Origin: Halobacteriales archaeon QS_9_68_17
GTDB lineage: Archaea; Halobacteriota; Halobacteria; Halobacteriales; Natronoarchaeaceae
NCBI GenBank assembly: GCA_003023565.1
Contig: PXSA01000018.1
Span: 49,425 to 113,424, forward strand
Length of the DNA stretch: 64,000 nucleotides
Direction of reading: 5' to 3'
A program made the translations under genes and the position numbers. The notes beneath the pieces were generated by a model. It was not told where the DNA came from, searched no databases, and saw only the letters and a list, made by a program, of their open reading frames with translations. Shown here in pieces: positions 18,282 through 27,400 of the stretch (positions are counted from its first letter, which is position 1; each line of letters starts with the position of its first letter).

Positions 18282-18734
18282 AACTCGTATTACGGGCTAT
18301 GCGGGATACGCATATAAGTGTTTTTCATAGGCACCACGTATTCCACCGATTAGAAACCTGTGTACTCCCGGTTAGCAACTCATAACTTATGGAGATAGTA
18401 TGGGTCTCAAATCGACCGTTTGAGAGGTTTTATTGCCTATTTCTCTCAGTTTCTTCCGATGCGGTACTTCCTCCGTGGACCGGAGGGATAATCACCAGGA
18501 TCGAACGCGTACCCTCGTGTCCGTTGAGGGTATGGCATTACTTGAAACGAAAGGGAGCTGTTAGTGACCACGTGGCGAATTATCGTTCGCGCGTGTGGAG
18601 GGCTACCGCCGTCTGTCGGGGGGCGTCCGAGCGCGTGGCGGGCTCGTCCGGATCTCTCCGTCATCCACCTTTCGGGACATCGCAGTTCCGGTTTTCGAAG
18701 GTTTAAGCAGGTAGCCGAGGTACCGTCGCGTACC
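18282..18734. other. Intergenic region
   Basis: The left end holds the promoter of the small membrane protein. The rest is moderately AT-rich with no recognisable gene; the right end includes a possible promoter for the MFS gene near 18690-18710 (GGTTTAAGC). Confidence 0.45.
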
Positions 18735-19943
18735 GTGAACGGCAACGATAGATCGATCGTCGGTCTCGTGATGGTCGGTCACGCGATGGTACACACCTAC
18801 GAGCTCTCGGTTCCGATCCTCGTGTCCGTGTGGCTCCTGGAGTTCTCGACCACGGCGGCCACGCTGGGACTGGTCGTGACCGCCGGGTACGCGCTGTTCG
18901 GCATCGGCGCGCTCCCGGGCGGGATGCTCGCCGACACCTACGGCTCCCAGCGGGTGATAGCGGCCTGTCTTCTGGGGATGAGCGGGTCGTTCCTCGTGCT
19001 CTCCATCGCGCCGTCGATTCCGTTTATCACGCTCGCGCTCCTCCTATGGGGCGTCGCGGCGAGCGTCTACCACCCCTCGGGGCTCGCGCTCATCAGCAAG
19101 GGCGTCTCGGAGCGCGGGAGCGCCTTCGCCTACCACGGGATCGCCGGGAACGCCGGCATCGCGCTGGGTCCCCTCGCGACGACGCTGCTGCTCATCCCGT
19201 TCGCGTGGCGGACCGTCGTCGGCCTGCTGGCCGCCCCCGCCGCGCTCGGCGGCCTGTACGCGCTCAGGACGGAGGTCGACGAGAGCGCCGCGGTCGCGGC
19301 CGACGGCGACGGGCGGTCGAGCGCCGTTTCCTCGCTTGGGGAGTTCCTCGACGGGGCACGCGGTCTCTTCTCCGGCGCGTTCGTCGGCGTCTTTCTCGTC
19401 GTCATCATGTCGGGACTGTACTACCGCGGCGTCCTCACGTTCCTCCCGGAGGTACTCGGCGAGTTCGACGCGTTCGACCCCGTCACCGTCGGTCGCGAGG
19501 AGCTAGAACCCGCGCGGTACGCCTACGTCGCGCTCCTGATGGTCGGGATGGCCGGGCAGTACACCGGCGGGAAGCTCACCGACCGGATCCGGCCGGAACT
19601 GGGCATCGGCGGCGCGTTCGGCGCGCTCGCCCTCCTCGCGGTGGCGTTCGTCCCGGCCGCGGACGCCGGTCTGGTCCCGTTCCTCGTCGTCGGCGGTCTC
19701 CTCGGGTTCACACTGTTCGTGGTTCAGCCGCTGTATCAGGCGACCGTCGCGGAGTACACTCCCGCCGGAACGCGCGGGCTCTCGTACGGGTTCACCTATC
19801 TGGGGACCTTCGGCATCGGCGCGTTCGGCGGGACCATCGCCGGCGCGGTGCTCACGTACGGCACCTCGATGACGCTGTTTCTCGTCCTCGCGGGCGTGGC
19901 CGCGACCGCCTCAGTGACCGGGTTCGCCCTCGCCCGCCGGTAA
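18735..19943 (+). CDS. MFS transporter
   Basis: A major facilitator superfamily protein of about 402 residues with twelve predicted helices. MFS hallmarks include GGMLADTYGSQRVIAA between helices 2 and 3, the helix 4-5 stretch YHPSGLALISKG, and GGKLTDRIRPELG as the second-half counterpart. YHPSGLALISKGVSERG resembles fosmidomycin-resistance-like and related exporters. The frame is open further upstream, but the GTG at 18735 just before the first helix is the best start. The 3' end overlaps the convergent DUF3054 gene by 33 bp. The substrate is unknown. Confidence 0.85.
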   Translation: MNGNDRSIVGLVMVGHAMVHTYELSVPILVSVWLLEFSTTAATLGLVVTAGYALFGIGALPGGMLADTYGSQRVIAACLLGMSGSFLVLSIAPSIPFITLALLLWGVAASVYHPSGLALISKGVSERGSAFAYHGIAGNAGIALGPLATTLLLIPFAWRTVVGLLAAPAALGGLYALRTEVDESAAVAADGDGRSSAVSSLGEFLDGARGLFSGAFVGVFLVVIMSGLYYRGVLTFLPEVLGEFDAFDPVTVGREELEPARYAYVALLMVGMAGQYTGGKLTDRIRPELGIGGAFGALALLAVAFVPAADAGLVPFLVVGGLLGFTLFVVQPLYQATVAEYTPAGTRGLSYGFTYLGTFGIGAFGGTIAGAVLTYGTSMTLFLVLAGVAATASVTGFALARR

Positions 19944-20348
19944 CAGGCGTCCGGCGACGACCCGCCACGAGACGAGCGAGAGGAGGCCGACGCCGGTCAT
20001 AACGAGCGGGAACGGCCACGTCGTGCCGCCGGTGAAGTACGGCGACCCGCGGAGGAGGAGGCCGACGTTCGCGGCACCGAGCCACGCGCCGGCGGCGAGT
20101 CGCGCCGCGCGTCTCGGCGTCGCGACCGCACCGCGCTCGTGAACGCGAACCAACGGCGCGGCGACGAACCACCCGACCAGAAACGGCGCGACGGTTTCGG
20201 CGACCGCCAGCGGTTCGGAGAGCGGGCTGATACCGTGATTCAGCGACCCGGCGGTCACGAACAGCGCGATGACCAGTACGTCGCCGCCGAGCAGCGAGAG
20301 CGACTCGGCTCCGCCGTCGTCGCGGACGTCCGCGTCGTAGGAGGCCAT
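19911..20348 (-). CDS. DUF3054 membrane protein
   Basis: A 145-residue protein with four hydrophobic helices, matching the DUF3054 family in layout: LLGGDVLVIALFVTAGSLNHG, then APFLVGWFVAAPL, AAGAWLGAANVGLLLRG and PLVMTGVGLLSLVSWR. The Asp in the first helix and the GW in the second are typical. The ATG at 20348 gives the usual short cytoplasmic N-terminus; the open frame further upstream does not look like protein. It is convergent with the MFS gene and overlaps its end. Function is unknown. Confidence 0.8.
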   Translation of the reverse strand: MASYDADVRDDGGAESLSLLGGDVLVIALFVTAGSLNHGISPLSEPLAVAETVAPFLVGWFVAAPLVRVHERGAVATPRRAARLAAGAWLGAANVGLLLRGSPYFTGGTTWPFPLVMTGVGLLSLVSWRVVAGRLLPAGEGEPGH

Positions 20349-20513
20349 GTGCGACGGTGCGGCCCCCACGACTATCGTTCCGACGGTTTCGCTGCGGCCG
20401 CCCTGGGCTACAGCGAGACCGCCCCGGCGCGGACGCGACACGCCGGTCTTATGGCCGCCCGGTGAGCTCCGTCCGGGTACGTCACCGGACGAGGTGGACG
20501 CGGAGGCCGCCGG

Positions 20514-20970
20514 CCATCGACGACGCCTTGCAGGAACTGGAGGAACCCATCCATAGCCTCCGCCGGGGACTGCTCGCTCCGCCGCGTGGCCGATGCGCGA
20601 CGCCGCGAGCGTCCTCGCGCGCGGCGACCCCGACCACGTCAGCGAGGAGGCCGAGAAGTACCACCGCGACGTGGACGACCACCTCGTGCAACTGGTCGAC
20701 CTCGTGGAGACGTCCCGCGACCTGACCGGCGGCGCGGGACATCTACCTCCACCCTCTCGATGTCGACCAACGACGTGATGGAGTAACTCACCGTCGTCGC
20801 GACCATCGTTCTCCCCCTGACGGTCGTCTCGGGGCTACGGGATGAACTTCGAGGGGAGCCCGCACGACATGCCCGAACCCGGCTGGACGCACGACTACCC
20901 GTCGGTGATGGTCGGGATGGCCCTCGTCGCGGCCACCGTGGTCGCGTACTTCCGGCAGGAGGTGGTGTAG
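20514..20970 (+). pseudogene. CorA-type Mg/Co transporter remnant
   Basis: Only the C-terminal third of a CorA channel is left, in several frames. The pieces are DDALQELEEPIHSLRRGLL, then DHVSEEAEKYHRDVDDHLVQ with LVETSRDLT, then STLSMSTNDVME, an in-frame TAA, LTVVATIVLPLTVVSG, and after another shift YGMNFEGSPHDMPEPGW and MVGMALVAATVVAYFRQE. The GMN selectivity motif is intact. The large N-terminal domain is missing, and at least two shifts and a stop are present. The remnant ends 3 bp before the convergent zntA stop. Confidence 0.8.
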
Positions 20971-20973
20971 CCG

Positions 20974-23262
20974 TCACTCCCCGGGTCGGATCCGCGCGAG
21001 TCGGGTCGCGTTGCCGGTGACGGCAGTCGTCATGCCGACGTCGCCGGCGAATACGGCGACGACGAGCGAGACGTAGCCCAGCGGGATGCCGACCGCGAGC
21101 AGGGCCTTCACGCCGAGACTGGCCCAGATGTTCTGCCGGATGACGCCGTTCGCGGTCCGCGAGAGGTCGACGAGGTAGGGCAGTTTCGACAGGTCGTCGG
21201 CCATCAGCGCGATGTCGGCCGTCTCGATGGCGGTGTCGGTGCCCGCCGCGCCCATCGCGACGCCGACGTCAGCGGTGGTGAGGGCCGGTGCGTCGTTGAT
21301 GCCGTCGCCGACCATCGTGACGGTGCCGTACTCCTCGCGGAGGCGGGTGACGGCGTCGACTTTCTCGTCGGGGAGCAGTTCCACCTCGTAGCGCTCGATG
21401 CCGACCGTCTCGGCGATGGCGCGGGCGGTGCCCTCGTTGTCGCCGGTCAGCATCACGGGTTCGACGCCGGCCGCCTGCAGGCTCTCTACCGCGCGCTTCG
21501 CGTCCTCGCGGACCGTGTCGGCGACGGCGACGACGCCCTCCAGCGCGTCCTCCGTGCCGACGAGGATCACTGTCTTCCCCTCGTTCTGGAGGCGCGGGAC
21601 GGTCTCGTCGAGCAGGTCGAGACAGCCCTGACGCTCGCACTGCTGGCGCGGTTCGCCGACCACGGTTCCCCTGTCGGTCGCGAAGTGGACGTGGTCCAGA
21701 TCGAACCCCATCTCCTCGAAGAAGGCGGGCTTGCCGGCGTAGTGGGTCGTCCCGTCGAGGTCCGCGCGGACGCCCTTGCCGGTGACCGCCTCGAAGTTCG
21801 ACACGTCCGTCTCACCGGGGACGTCGTCGGCGCGTTCGACGATGGCGTCGCCGATAGGGTGTTCGCTCCGGCGCTCGACGCCGCGGGCGCAGGCGAGCAC
21901 GCTCTCGACGCCGTTGTCGCCGAGCGGCACGACGTCCGTGACGGCGAGTTCGCCGGTAGTGAGCGTCCCGGTCTTGTCCAGCGCGACGGCGTCGACCTCG
22001 CCCATCGCCTCCAAGCGGTCGCCACCCTTGATCAGGACGCCGTTGCGCGCCGCGCTCGTGACGCCGGAGACGACGGAGACGGGCGTCGAGATGACGAACG
22101 CACACGGACAGGCGATGACGAGCAGGGCGATGCCGCGGACGACCCAGTCGACCCAGTAGTAGCCGAGCAGGGGCGGAATCGTCGCCGTCAGGATAGCGGC
22201 CGCCGTGACGACCGGCGTGTAGTAGCCCGCGAACCGGTCGACGAACTGCTCGCGCTCGGTGCGGTTCTCCTGTGCGCCCTCGACCAGATCGATGATCTGC
22301 GCGATGGTGCTGTCGGTGGACGCGGCGGTCGCCTCGACTTCGAGATAGCCCTGCTGGTTGATCGTGCCGGCGTACACCGCCGCGCCGGGCGTCTTGTCGA
22401 CGGGGACGCTCTCGCCGGTGATCGGTGCCTCGTTGACGGCGCTTTCGCCCTCGGTCACTGTGCCGTCCAGCGGCACCTTCTCGCCGGGTTCGACGACGAC
22501 AGTCTCGCCGACGCGGACCGCGTCGGCCGGCACCTCCTCCGGTTCGCCGTCGCGGCGGACGACGGCCGTCTCGGGCGCGAGTTCGAACAGCTCCTCCATC
22601 GACCGCCGCGCCCGCGTCACCGAGTAGCGTTCGAGCAACTCGGCGAGGTTGAACAGGACGGCGAGCGTCGCCGCCTCGATGAGCAGGTTCTCGCCGGGGA
22701 CGAACACCGACAGCCCGGTCGCGGCGAGCACCGCGGCCGTCATCAGGAAGTCGATGTCGAGGCTCCGGTTCCGCGCGGAGTAGTAACCGTTCCGGGCGAT
22801 GACCTGTCCGCCCGCGATGACGGCCCCGAGCAGGAGGGCGTCGGCGACGACCCACTCCTGACCGACGGCCGTCAGGACGGCCGCGTTCGCCCCGTGGAGG
22901 ACCCACCGGACGGTCAGCGCGAGCGCGAAGAAGACGCCGGCCGCGGCGGTCTTCAGCGCGCGCGGACTTCGCCACACCGACTGGGGGTCGCCCTCGGCAT
23001 CCCGCGGACCGCCGGACACCACCTCGTAGCCGGCGCGTTCGACTGCGGCGACGACGTCAGCGGCCTCGGTCGATCCCGCGTCGTACTCGACGCTGAGTTT
23101 GCCCGCCGTGGGGTTCGGGTCGACGGCGGCGACGCCGGGAACGTCGGCGACGCCCCCCTCGACCTTCGACGCGCAGGAGGGACAGTCCATCTCGGGGACC
23201 GACAGGGAGAGCGATTCGCGGCCGCCGGCCGCGGCATCCCCGCCGTGGTCGTGCTGACTCAT
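20974..23262 (-). CDS. zntA: Zn/Cd-exporting P1B-type ATPase
   Basis: A 762-residue heavy-metal P-type ATPase. The N-terminal His/Asp-rich tail is followed by an HMA domain with Cys27 and Cys30 (EMDCPSCASK). The membrane core carries CPC in VIACPCAFVISTP, the phosphorylation site in ALDKTGTLTTG, GEPI-like TGES in APITGESVPVDK, and hinge MVGDGINDAPAL. The last helices contain a Lys (GVKALLAVG) and the Asp-Val-Gly (FAGDVGMTT) that mark the P1B-2 group, which exports Zn, Cd or Pb. A Cys-containing insert (RQQCERQGCLDLL) lies in the nucleotide-binding domain. Its upstream region has two GTTATTAAC copies that may be operator sites. Confidence 0.92.
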   Translation of the reverse strand: MSQHDHGGDAAAGGRESLSLSVPEMDCPSCASKVEGGVADVPGVAAVDPNPTAGKLSVEYDAGSTEAADVVAAVERAGYEVVSGGPRDAEGDPQSVWRSPRALKTAAAGVFFALALTVRWVLHGANAAVLTAVGQEWVVADALLLGAVIAGGQVIARNGYYSARNRSLDIDFLMTAAVLAATGLSVFVPGENLLIEAATLAVLFNLAELLERYSVTRARRSMEELFELAPETAVVRRDGEPEEVPADAVRVGETVVVEPGEKVPLDGTVTEGESAVNEAPITGESVPVDKTPGAAVYAGTINQQGYLEVEATAASTDSTIAQIIDLVEGAQENRTEREQFVDRFAGYYTPVVTAAAILTATIPPLLGYYWVDWVVRGIALLVIACPCAFVISTPVSVVSGVTSAARNGVLIKGGDRLEAMGEVDAVALDKTGTLTTGELAVTDVVPLGDNGVESVLACARGVERRSEHPIGDAIVERADDVPGETDVSNFEAVTGKGVRADLDGTTHYAGKPAFFEEMGFDLDHVHFATDRGTVVGEPRQQCERQGCLDLLDETVPRLQNEGKTVILVGTEDALEGVVAVADTVREDAKRAVESLQAAGVEPVMLTGDNEGTARAIAETVGIERYEVELLPDEKVDAVTRLREEYGTVTMVGDGINDAPALTTADVGVAMGAAGTDTAIETADIALMADDLSKLPYLVDLSRTANGVIRQNIWASLGVKALLAVGIPLGYVSLVVAVFAGDVGMTTAVTGNATRLARIRPGE

Positions 23263-23452
23263 TATCCGGGGCTACGGGACCGACCGTTATTAACTCAGCT
23301 ATTATGGAGCGGTCCCGAAATCGTATTCGCTAATAAAAGATCCGCAGCCAGTTATTAACATGGTCGTCGGGACGGTCGGGTCGGCGCGTCCGTTCGGGGC
23401 GTCACCGCTCACGTACAAGACATATATGTGAAGAAACGTTATCAGTCGCGTA
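23263..23452. promoter_or_regulatory. Divergent zntA / J-domain gene promoter region
   Basis: AT-rich intergenic DNA between divergent genes. GTTATTAAC occurs twice, at 23286-23294 and 23351-23359, 65 bp apart. These are candidates for metal-regulator or TATA sites. A separate AT-rich stretch near 23420-23435 (ACATATATG) fits a TATA box for the plus-strand gene. Confidence 0.4.
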
Positions 23453-24157
23453 ATGGCTGTGACCGACGACCGGCGAGGGTGCGAGGGATGCGGCCGGACG
23501 CTCCCCGTCGACGACCTGCACTCGGTCACGATGCCCGACGGTTACACCGCGGTCTGCTGTCCCGAGTGCAGGGAGTACGCCGAGACGGCCGCGGAGAAGC
23601 AGGCGGAACTCGACCAGCGCCGCCGCGCCTGCGACGGTTGCGGGTCGGAGTACCGGATCGAATCGCTGTCGGAGGTGACGCTGTCCGACGGGACGTCCGT
23701 CCTCTGTTGCGGCGACTGCGAGCGCCACGTCCCGGGGCGTGGCGGCGCGGACGCCGGCGACGACCGCACGAGCGACGCGCGGGACGGCAGTGCCCGCGAG
23801 GAGGGCGAAACCGCCGACGCCGACGCGGACGGCGACACCGCCGTCGTCCGGCACGACTGCGACCAGTGCCGGGAGTCGTTCAGCGTCGAACTCTATCAGG
23901 TCGAGACGGTCGACGGCCGGACGCAGACGTTCTGCCCCGACTGCAAGGACGAGGGGCTGGACGACGGCGTTGTCAAGAGCGTCCGGATGCGCCGGTCCGA
24001 GGCATACGCCACGCTGGCCGTGGACGGGGACGCGGACGAGGAGGCGATACGGGACGCGTACCTGAAGAAGGTAAAGCAGGTCCATCCCGACCGCGCGGAG
24101 GGGAGCCAGGCGGCGTTCAAGCGCGTCAAGCGCGCTTACGACCGGCTCACTGATTAG
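23453..24157 (+). CDS. Zinc-ribbon protein with C-terminal J domain
   Basis: A 234-residue protein with three Cys4 zinc ribbons and a C-terminal J domain. The ribbons read CEGCGRTL...CCPEC (about residues 10-40), CDGCGSEY...CCGDC (about 60-90) and CDQCRESF...FCPDC (about 140-170). An Asp/Glu-rich linker (about 97-135) separates the second and third. The J domain (about 180-234) keeps the HPD motif in VKQVHPDRAEG, needed to stimulate Hsp70 ATPase. Canonical DnaJ has the J domain first, so this is a specialised J protein. It is divergent from zntA and overlaps the convergent TIR gene by 11 bp. Client proteins are unknown. Confidence 0.85.
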   Translation: MAVTDDRRGCEGCGRTLPVDDLHSVTMPDGYTAVCCPECREYAETAAEKQAELDQRRRACDGCGSEYRIESLSEVTLSDGTSVLCCGDCERHVPGRGGADAGDDRTSDARDGSAREEGETADADADGDTAVVRHDCDQCRESFSVELYQVETVDGRTQTFCPDCKDEGLDDGVVKSVRMRRSEAYATLAVDGDADEEAIRDAYLKKVKQVHPDRAEGSQAAFKRVKRAYDRLTD

Positions 24158-24758
24158 GGGTTTCGCGCTGGAGGAACCCGAGCGTCGCGGGGTCGAAGTG
24201 GTACCGCGCGCCGCACTCGTCGCAGTCGGCGTGGACCGTTCTGCCGTGGTCGTGGAGCCGCCACAGTTCCTTCTGACGCTGGTCTATCGTCAGCGTCACC
24301 GGCTCGCCACAGCTTCCGGCGTTACAGGGGAACCGGACGTACCACTTCGGCGTGGACAGCGACCCCAGCGGCGCGAGTTCCGACCGGAGCCGCGAGAGGA
24401 GGTTGAACACCGTTGCGTCCATGCTCTCCCGGTCGAGTGCGACGCCGTCGATCCCTCTGAGGTAGCCGCCGAGGTCCTCCTGTCGTTCGAACACGGGGAC
24501 GATCGGTACGCCCCTCGCGACCGCGTATCCGATCTCCTGATTGATCCACTGGTTCGAGGCGGCCGCCTTCGTCACGACGACGACCGTGACGTCGCACTCG
24601 TTCAGTCGACCTTTCAGGTGCTCTCTGCTTCGACCCGGTTCGACCTCCTCCGCGGCCACGTGGACGTCGAACGGGAGGTTCCGAACCGACCGAAACAGTG
24701 ATTCGACCACGTCGACGTCCCCCGGCGCGTGCGATACGAACACTCGCTCGTCGCTCAT
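24147..24758 (-). CDS. TIR-domain protein with C-terminal zinc ribbon
   Basis: A 203-residue protein. Residues about 4-130 form a TIR domain: first strand RVFVSHAPGD, then DVTVVVVTKAAASNQWINQE, with Trp71 and Glu75 at the place of the catalytic Glu of NAD-cleaving TIR enzymes. Residues 137-195 look like a treble-clef or zinc ribbon with Cys145, Cys150, Cys179 and Cys182 (FPCNAGSC and DCDECGARYHF). Prokaryotic TIR proteins act in phage defence or signalling as NADases, but this one has no obvious partner beside it. The C-terminal zinc module could sense or bind the trigger. That is inference. Confidence 0.85.
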   Translation of the reverse strand: MSDERVFVSHAPGDVDVVESLFRSVRNLPFDVHVAAEEVEPGRSREHLKGRLNECDVTVVVVTKAAASNQWINQEIGYAVARGVPIVPVFERQEDLGGYLRGIDGVALDRESMDATVFNLLSRLRSELAPLGSLSTPKWYVRFPCNAGSCGEPVTLTIDQRQKELWRLHDHGRTVHADCDECGARYHFDPATLGFLQRETPNQ

Positions 24759-24959
24759 GTTCGCACCCTGGTACGGTCGGGTCTTAACTGTTTCACGCTA
24801 CGTCTCGTTCCTGTGACAAGCCGAGCGGCGGCGCACGCGAAACCGCAGTTCGGCATCGTGTCTGACGATCGGTTCGACGCGTTTCCGGCCCTTAGCCGTT
24901 CTCGTGTCGCCCCCATACGTTTATGCCGATTGTGATATTACGGTAAGATGGGGGGAACG

Positions 24960-25259
24960 ATGCACGATCTAACAGGGTTCCAGCGGGACCTGCTGACAGT
25001 GATCGCTGGGCTCGACGACCCGCATGGACTCGCGATAAAGGAAGAACTCGAAACGTACTACGAGACCGAGATACATCACGGTCGGTTGTATCCGAACCTC
25101 GACACCCTCGTCGACAAGGGACTCGTCGAGAAGGGGGAACTCGACCGCCGGACGAACTACTACGCGCTCACCCAGCGGGGGAAACGGGAGATCGAGGCCC
25201 GGCGCGACTGGGAGGAGCAGTACCTCGAAGCGGACTCGGAATCGGCGACGGTATCGTAG
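24960..25259 (+). CDS. PadR-family transcriptional regulator
   Basis: A 99-residue winged-helix PadR protein, one of the short haloarchaeal type. Motifs are LTGFQRDLLTVIAGLDDPHG, the recognition-helix area HHGRLYPNLDTLVDKGLVEK and wing LDRRTNYYALTQRGKREIE. PadR proteins are usually dimeric repressors of stress or membrane genes. A TATA-like TTTATGCC at about 24920 puts transcription start almost at the codon, so translation may instead begin at the in-frame ATG 24948. It faces the same way as the decayed gene downstream. Confidence 0.88.
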   Translation: MHDLTGFQRDLLTVIAGLDDPHGLAIKEELETYYETEIHHGRLYPNLDTLVDKGLVEKGELDRRTNYYALTQRGKREIEARRDWEEQYLEADSESATVS

Positions 25260-25328
25260 CGGGACGACCCTCCGGCAGGGCGCGCCGCAACGGTTCAACA
25301 CGAGCACGGCAAGCGCTAACGGGGGGAC

Positions 25329-25698
25329 GTGACCGACTGCGACAGCTCCTTCGACGACGGCGTGGCCAGCGCCGCGGCGGCGTCCGACCGCTCGCCCGCG
25401 GAGTGACGCGACCTGGCCGAACGCCATCAGGCGGGGATCCGGGACGGTCCCGGAATCGACGGACTCGTCCACGAGTGGCGGAAGACGCTCCGGGAGGACC
25501 CGCTCCTGTTCGCCGACGCGGACTACGTGGCTCCCGCGCCGGGTCTGGCGGCAGTTCGCCGACCCGCACGACCTGACCGACGGGTTCGAGGCCCTGCGCT
25601 CGGTCCACGACGACGCCGTCCGCGCCGCGGCGGCGGACCGCGGTGACGCGGCACTCGGCGAACGCGACGACCGCGCGATGGTCCTGTTGAAGGCGTGA
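25329..25698 (+). pseudogene. Broken haloarchaeal protein of unknown family
   Basis: From GTG 25329 the frame reads DSSFDDGVASAAAASDR, meets TGA at 25404-25406, and continues in the same frame as RDLAERHQAGIRDGPGIDG and VHEWRKTLREDPLLFADADY. After a shift near 25530 it continues VWRQFADPHDLTDGFEALRS and GERDDRAMVLLKA to TGA 25698. The whole would be about 122 residues, helical and acidic. I do not recognise the family. The stop touches the end of the convergent neighbour. One nonsense change plus one shift indicate decay. Confidence 0.6.
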
Positions 25699-26061
25699 TC
25701 ACTCCTCGTCGACGGTGTCGAGCACCTTCTCGGAGAACTCCGTCTGCGTCAGGTCGTCGTCGCGGAGGGCCTCAACCCACTCGTCCTCGGCGCGCCACGT
25801 CCCGAGTATCTCGCCGTCCGTGTCGGTGACCGTCGCGTCGATGCTGACCGCGTCGCCGCCCCGGTCGCGCGTGTCCCAGACCATCCGGAGGACGCGCCCG
25901 ACCTGCCGCCTCGGGAAGCCGTCCCCGCCGGCGATCGACTCGTACTCGATGACGAGTTCGCCGTCAGACTCGGTCAGGTCGGTGAGGTAGACCCCCTGTC
26001 CCATCAGGCGGTCTTCGAGTCGTTCCTCGAACGGTCGCTCGTCGGCGTCGGGGTCGCTCAT
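25699..26061 (-). CDS. Conserved haloarchaeal protein of unknown function
   Basis: A 120-residue acidic protein with an alpha/beta pattern: FEERLEDRLMGQGVYLTDLT, ELVIEYESIAGGDGFPRRQ, GRVLRMVWDTRDRGGDAVSI and EILGTWRAEDEWVEALRDDD. No signal, membrane segment or catalytic motif is seen. It is probably soluble. It sits 33 bp downstream of tpiA in the opposite reading order (tpiA lies upstream on the window and ends at 26095), so co-transcription behind tpiA on the minus strand is possible. Confidence 0.75.
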   Translation of the reverse strand: MSDPDADERPFEERLEDRLMGQGVYLTDLTESDGELVIEYESIAGGDGFPRRQVGRVLRMVWDTRDRGGDAVSIDATVTDTDGEILGTWRAEDEWVEALRDDDLTQTEFSEKVLDTVDEE

Positions 26062-26094
26062 ACACCGACTTGGAGTCCCCGAGGTGTTATAGCT

Positions 26095-26739
26095 TCACAA
26101 CGGGGCGACGAGGTCTTCGAGCGCCGCAGCGGGGTCGTCCGCCTTGGCGACGCCGGACGCGAGCAGGACGCCGTCCGCGCCCAGTTCGCGCGCGGCGACG
26201 AGGTCCTCGCCGGTGGAGATGCCCGCGCCGCAGTACACGTCGACGCTCTCGTCGACCGCCGCGGCCGCCTCGACGGCGTCGCTGACGATGTTCGGGTCCG
26301 CCTTGCTGACGGGCGTCCCCGTTCCGATGAGTTCGGGCGGTTCGACCGCGACGCCGTCCGGGCCGAGCGCCGCGGCGGCGGCGGTCTGGTCGGGGTTGTT
26401 CGCGCAGACGCAGGTGTCGAAGCCGACGCGCTGGGCCGCGTCCAGCGAGCCGTCGATATCGGCGAGTGTCAGCCGGTTCTCCGAGTGGTTGAGCAGGGTT
26501 CCCGTCGCGCCGGCGTCGGCGGCTGCTTCCGCCAGCGTGCTGCCGGTGTGACTGCCGTGTTCGACGGGGCTGACGTGTTGCGCCCACGTCTCGACGCCCG
26601 TCCCGGCGACCGCCGGGAGATGCGCCGCCTGCGGCGCGATCGCTATCTCGGCGTCGGTGTCGTCGTGTACGTCCGCCGCGGCCGCAGCGACCGCGACCGG
26701 GTCACAGGGGTACGCCTTCAGGTTGACGAGAACGAACAT
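26095..26739 (-). CDS. tpiA: Triose-phosphate isomerase
   Basis: TIM interconverts dihydroxyacetone phosphate and glyceraldehyde 3-phosphate in glycolysis and gluconeogenesis. The 214-residue length is that of the short archaeal form. Catalytic residues are visible: Lys in [11 protein letters not shown], His in [11 protein letters not shown] (the His-Ser-Glu motif) and Glu in [17 protein letters not shown], next to the flexible loop 6. The phosphate-binding end reads [10 protein letters not shown] and [13 protein letters not shown] choose ATG 26739, directly before [10 protein letters not shown], rather than the upstream in-frame starts. Confidence 0.95.
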   Translation of the reverse strand: MFVLVNLKAYPCDPVAVAAAAADVHDDTDAEIAIAPQAAHLPAVAGTGVETWAQHVSPVEHGSHTGSTLAEAAADAGATGTLLNHSENRLTLADIDGSLDAAQRVGFDTCVCANNPDQTAAAAALGPDGVAVEPPELIGTGTPVSKADPNIVSDAVEAAAAVDESVDVYCGAGISTGEDLVAARELGADGVLLASGVAKADDPAAALEDLVAPL

Positions 26740-26811
26740 ACGCATACCGCGTCGACCGCGGGACAAATAGGTTCCGAGAAGCGTCGGACTCGCCGGTACC
26801 CGGCCGGAGCG

Positions 26812-27354
26812 TCAGTCCTTCCGCTTGACGACGTCGCCGAGGGTGTACTCGCCGGTAGAGGAGCCACCCTCCCACTCGCCGTCCTCGCCGGACGCGCCGC
26901 CGGTGAGGCTGATGTCGAAGTACCGTTCGAGTTTGTCCTGCAGGTCGTCGCTCGGGAGGGTGTCGCCGCGCTCGATCTTGCGGACCAGGCTCGCCTTCTC
27001 GTTGAGTTCGTTCGCGAGGTCGGCCTGAGAGAGCCCCTCGTTCTCGCGGGCGCGGCGGATGCGCTCGTCGTAGTCCTGGGCGAGTTCGTCCATGTCGTCG
27101 AACATGTCGGAGCGCCCGCCGGAGCGGCCGCCGCCCGAGGAGCCCGTGGAGGCGGTCGTGCTCGTCCCGCCGGAGGCGGAGCTCGACGACTCCGAGGAGC
27201 CCGTGGAGTACTTCGTCGAGGAGGAGCTCGACGACTGGGTCTTGACCTCGGTCCCGAAGTCGGAGCAGTTGTCGCAGACGTCGAGTTCGGCACCTTCGAC
27301 TTTCACCTTCTTGGGAGAGGCAGTCTCGGCGCCGCACATCTCGCACTGAACCAT
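26812..27354 (-). CDS. Archaeal multiprotein bridging factor 1 (HTH protein)
   Basis: A 180-residue aMBF1 homologue. It has an N-terminal zinc ribbon (CEMCGAE...CDNCSDFG), a Ser/Thr/Gly-rich linker (about residues 38-80), and a Cro/C1-type HTH: YDERIRRARENEGLSQADLA, NELNEKASLVRKIERG and LERYFDISLTGG. MBF1 proteins are conserved in archaea and associate with ribosomes or transcription. The linker is unusually rich in Ser for a haloarchaeal protein. It has its own AT-rich promoter region at 27360-27385 and is probably monocistronic. Confidence 0.9.
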   Translation of the reverse strand: MVQCEMCGAETASPKKVKVEGAELDVCDNCSDFGTEVKTQSSSSSSTKYSTGSSESSSSASGGTSTTASTGSSGGGRSGGRSDMFDDMDELAQDYDERIRRARENEGLSQADLANELNEKASLVRKIERGDTLPSDDLQDKLERYFDISLTGGASGEDGEWEGGSSTGEYTLGDVVKRKD

Positions 27355-27400
27355 ACTCGGTCGTTTATCACGCCGCTGTATAAATGATGCGCCGGCCGGG

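Noticed and set aside
21685..23358. Open plus-strand frame of 557 codons opposite zntA
   Set aside because: Antisense shadow of a well-supported P-type ATPase; low-complexity Arg/Gly/Asp composition.
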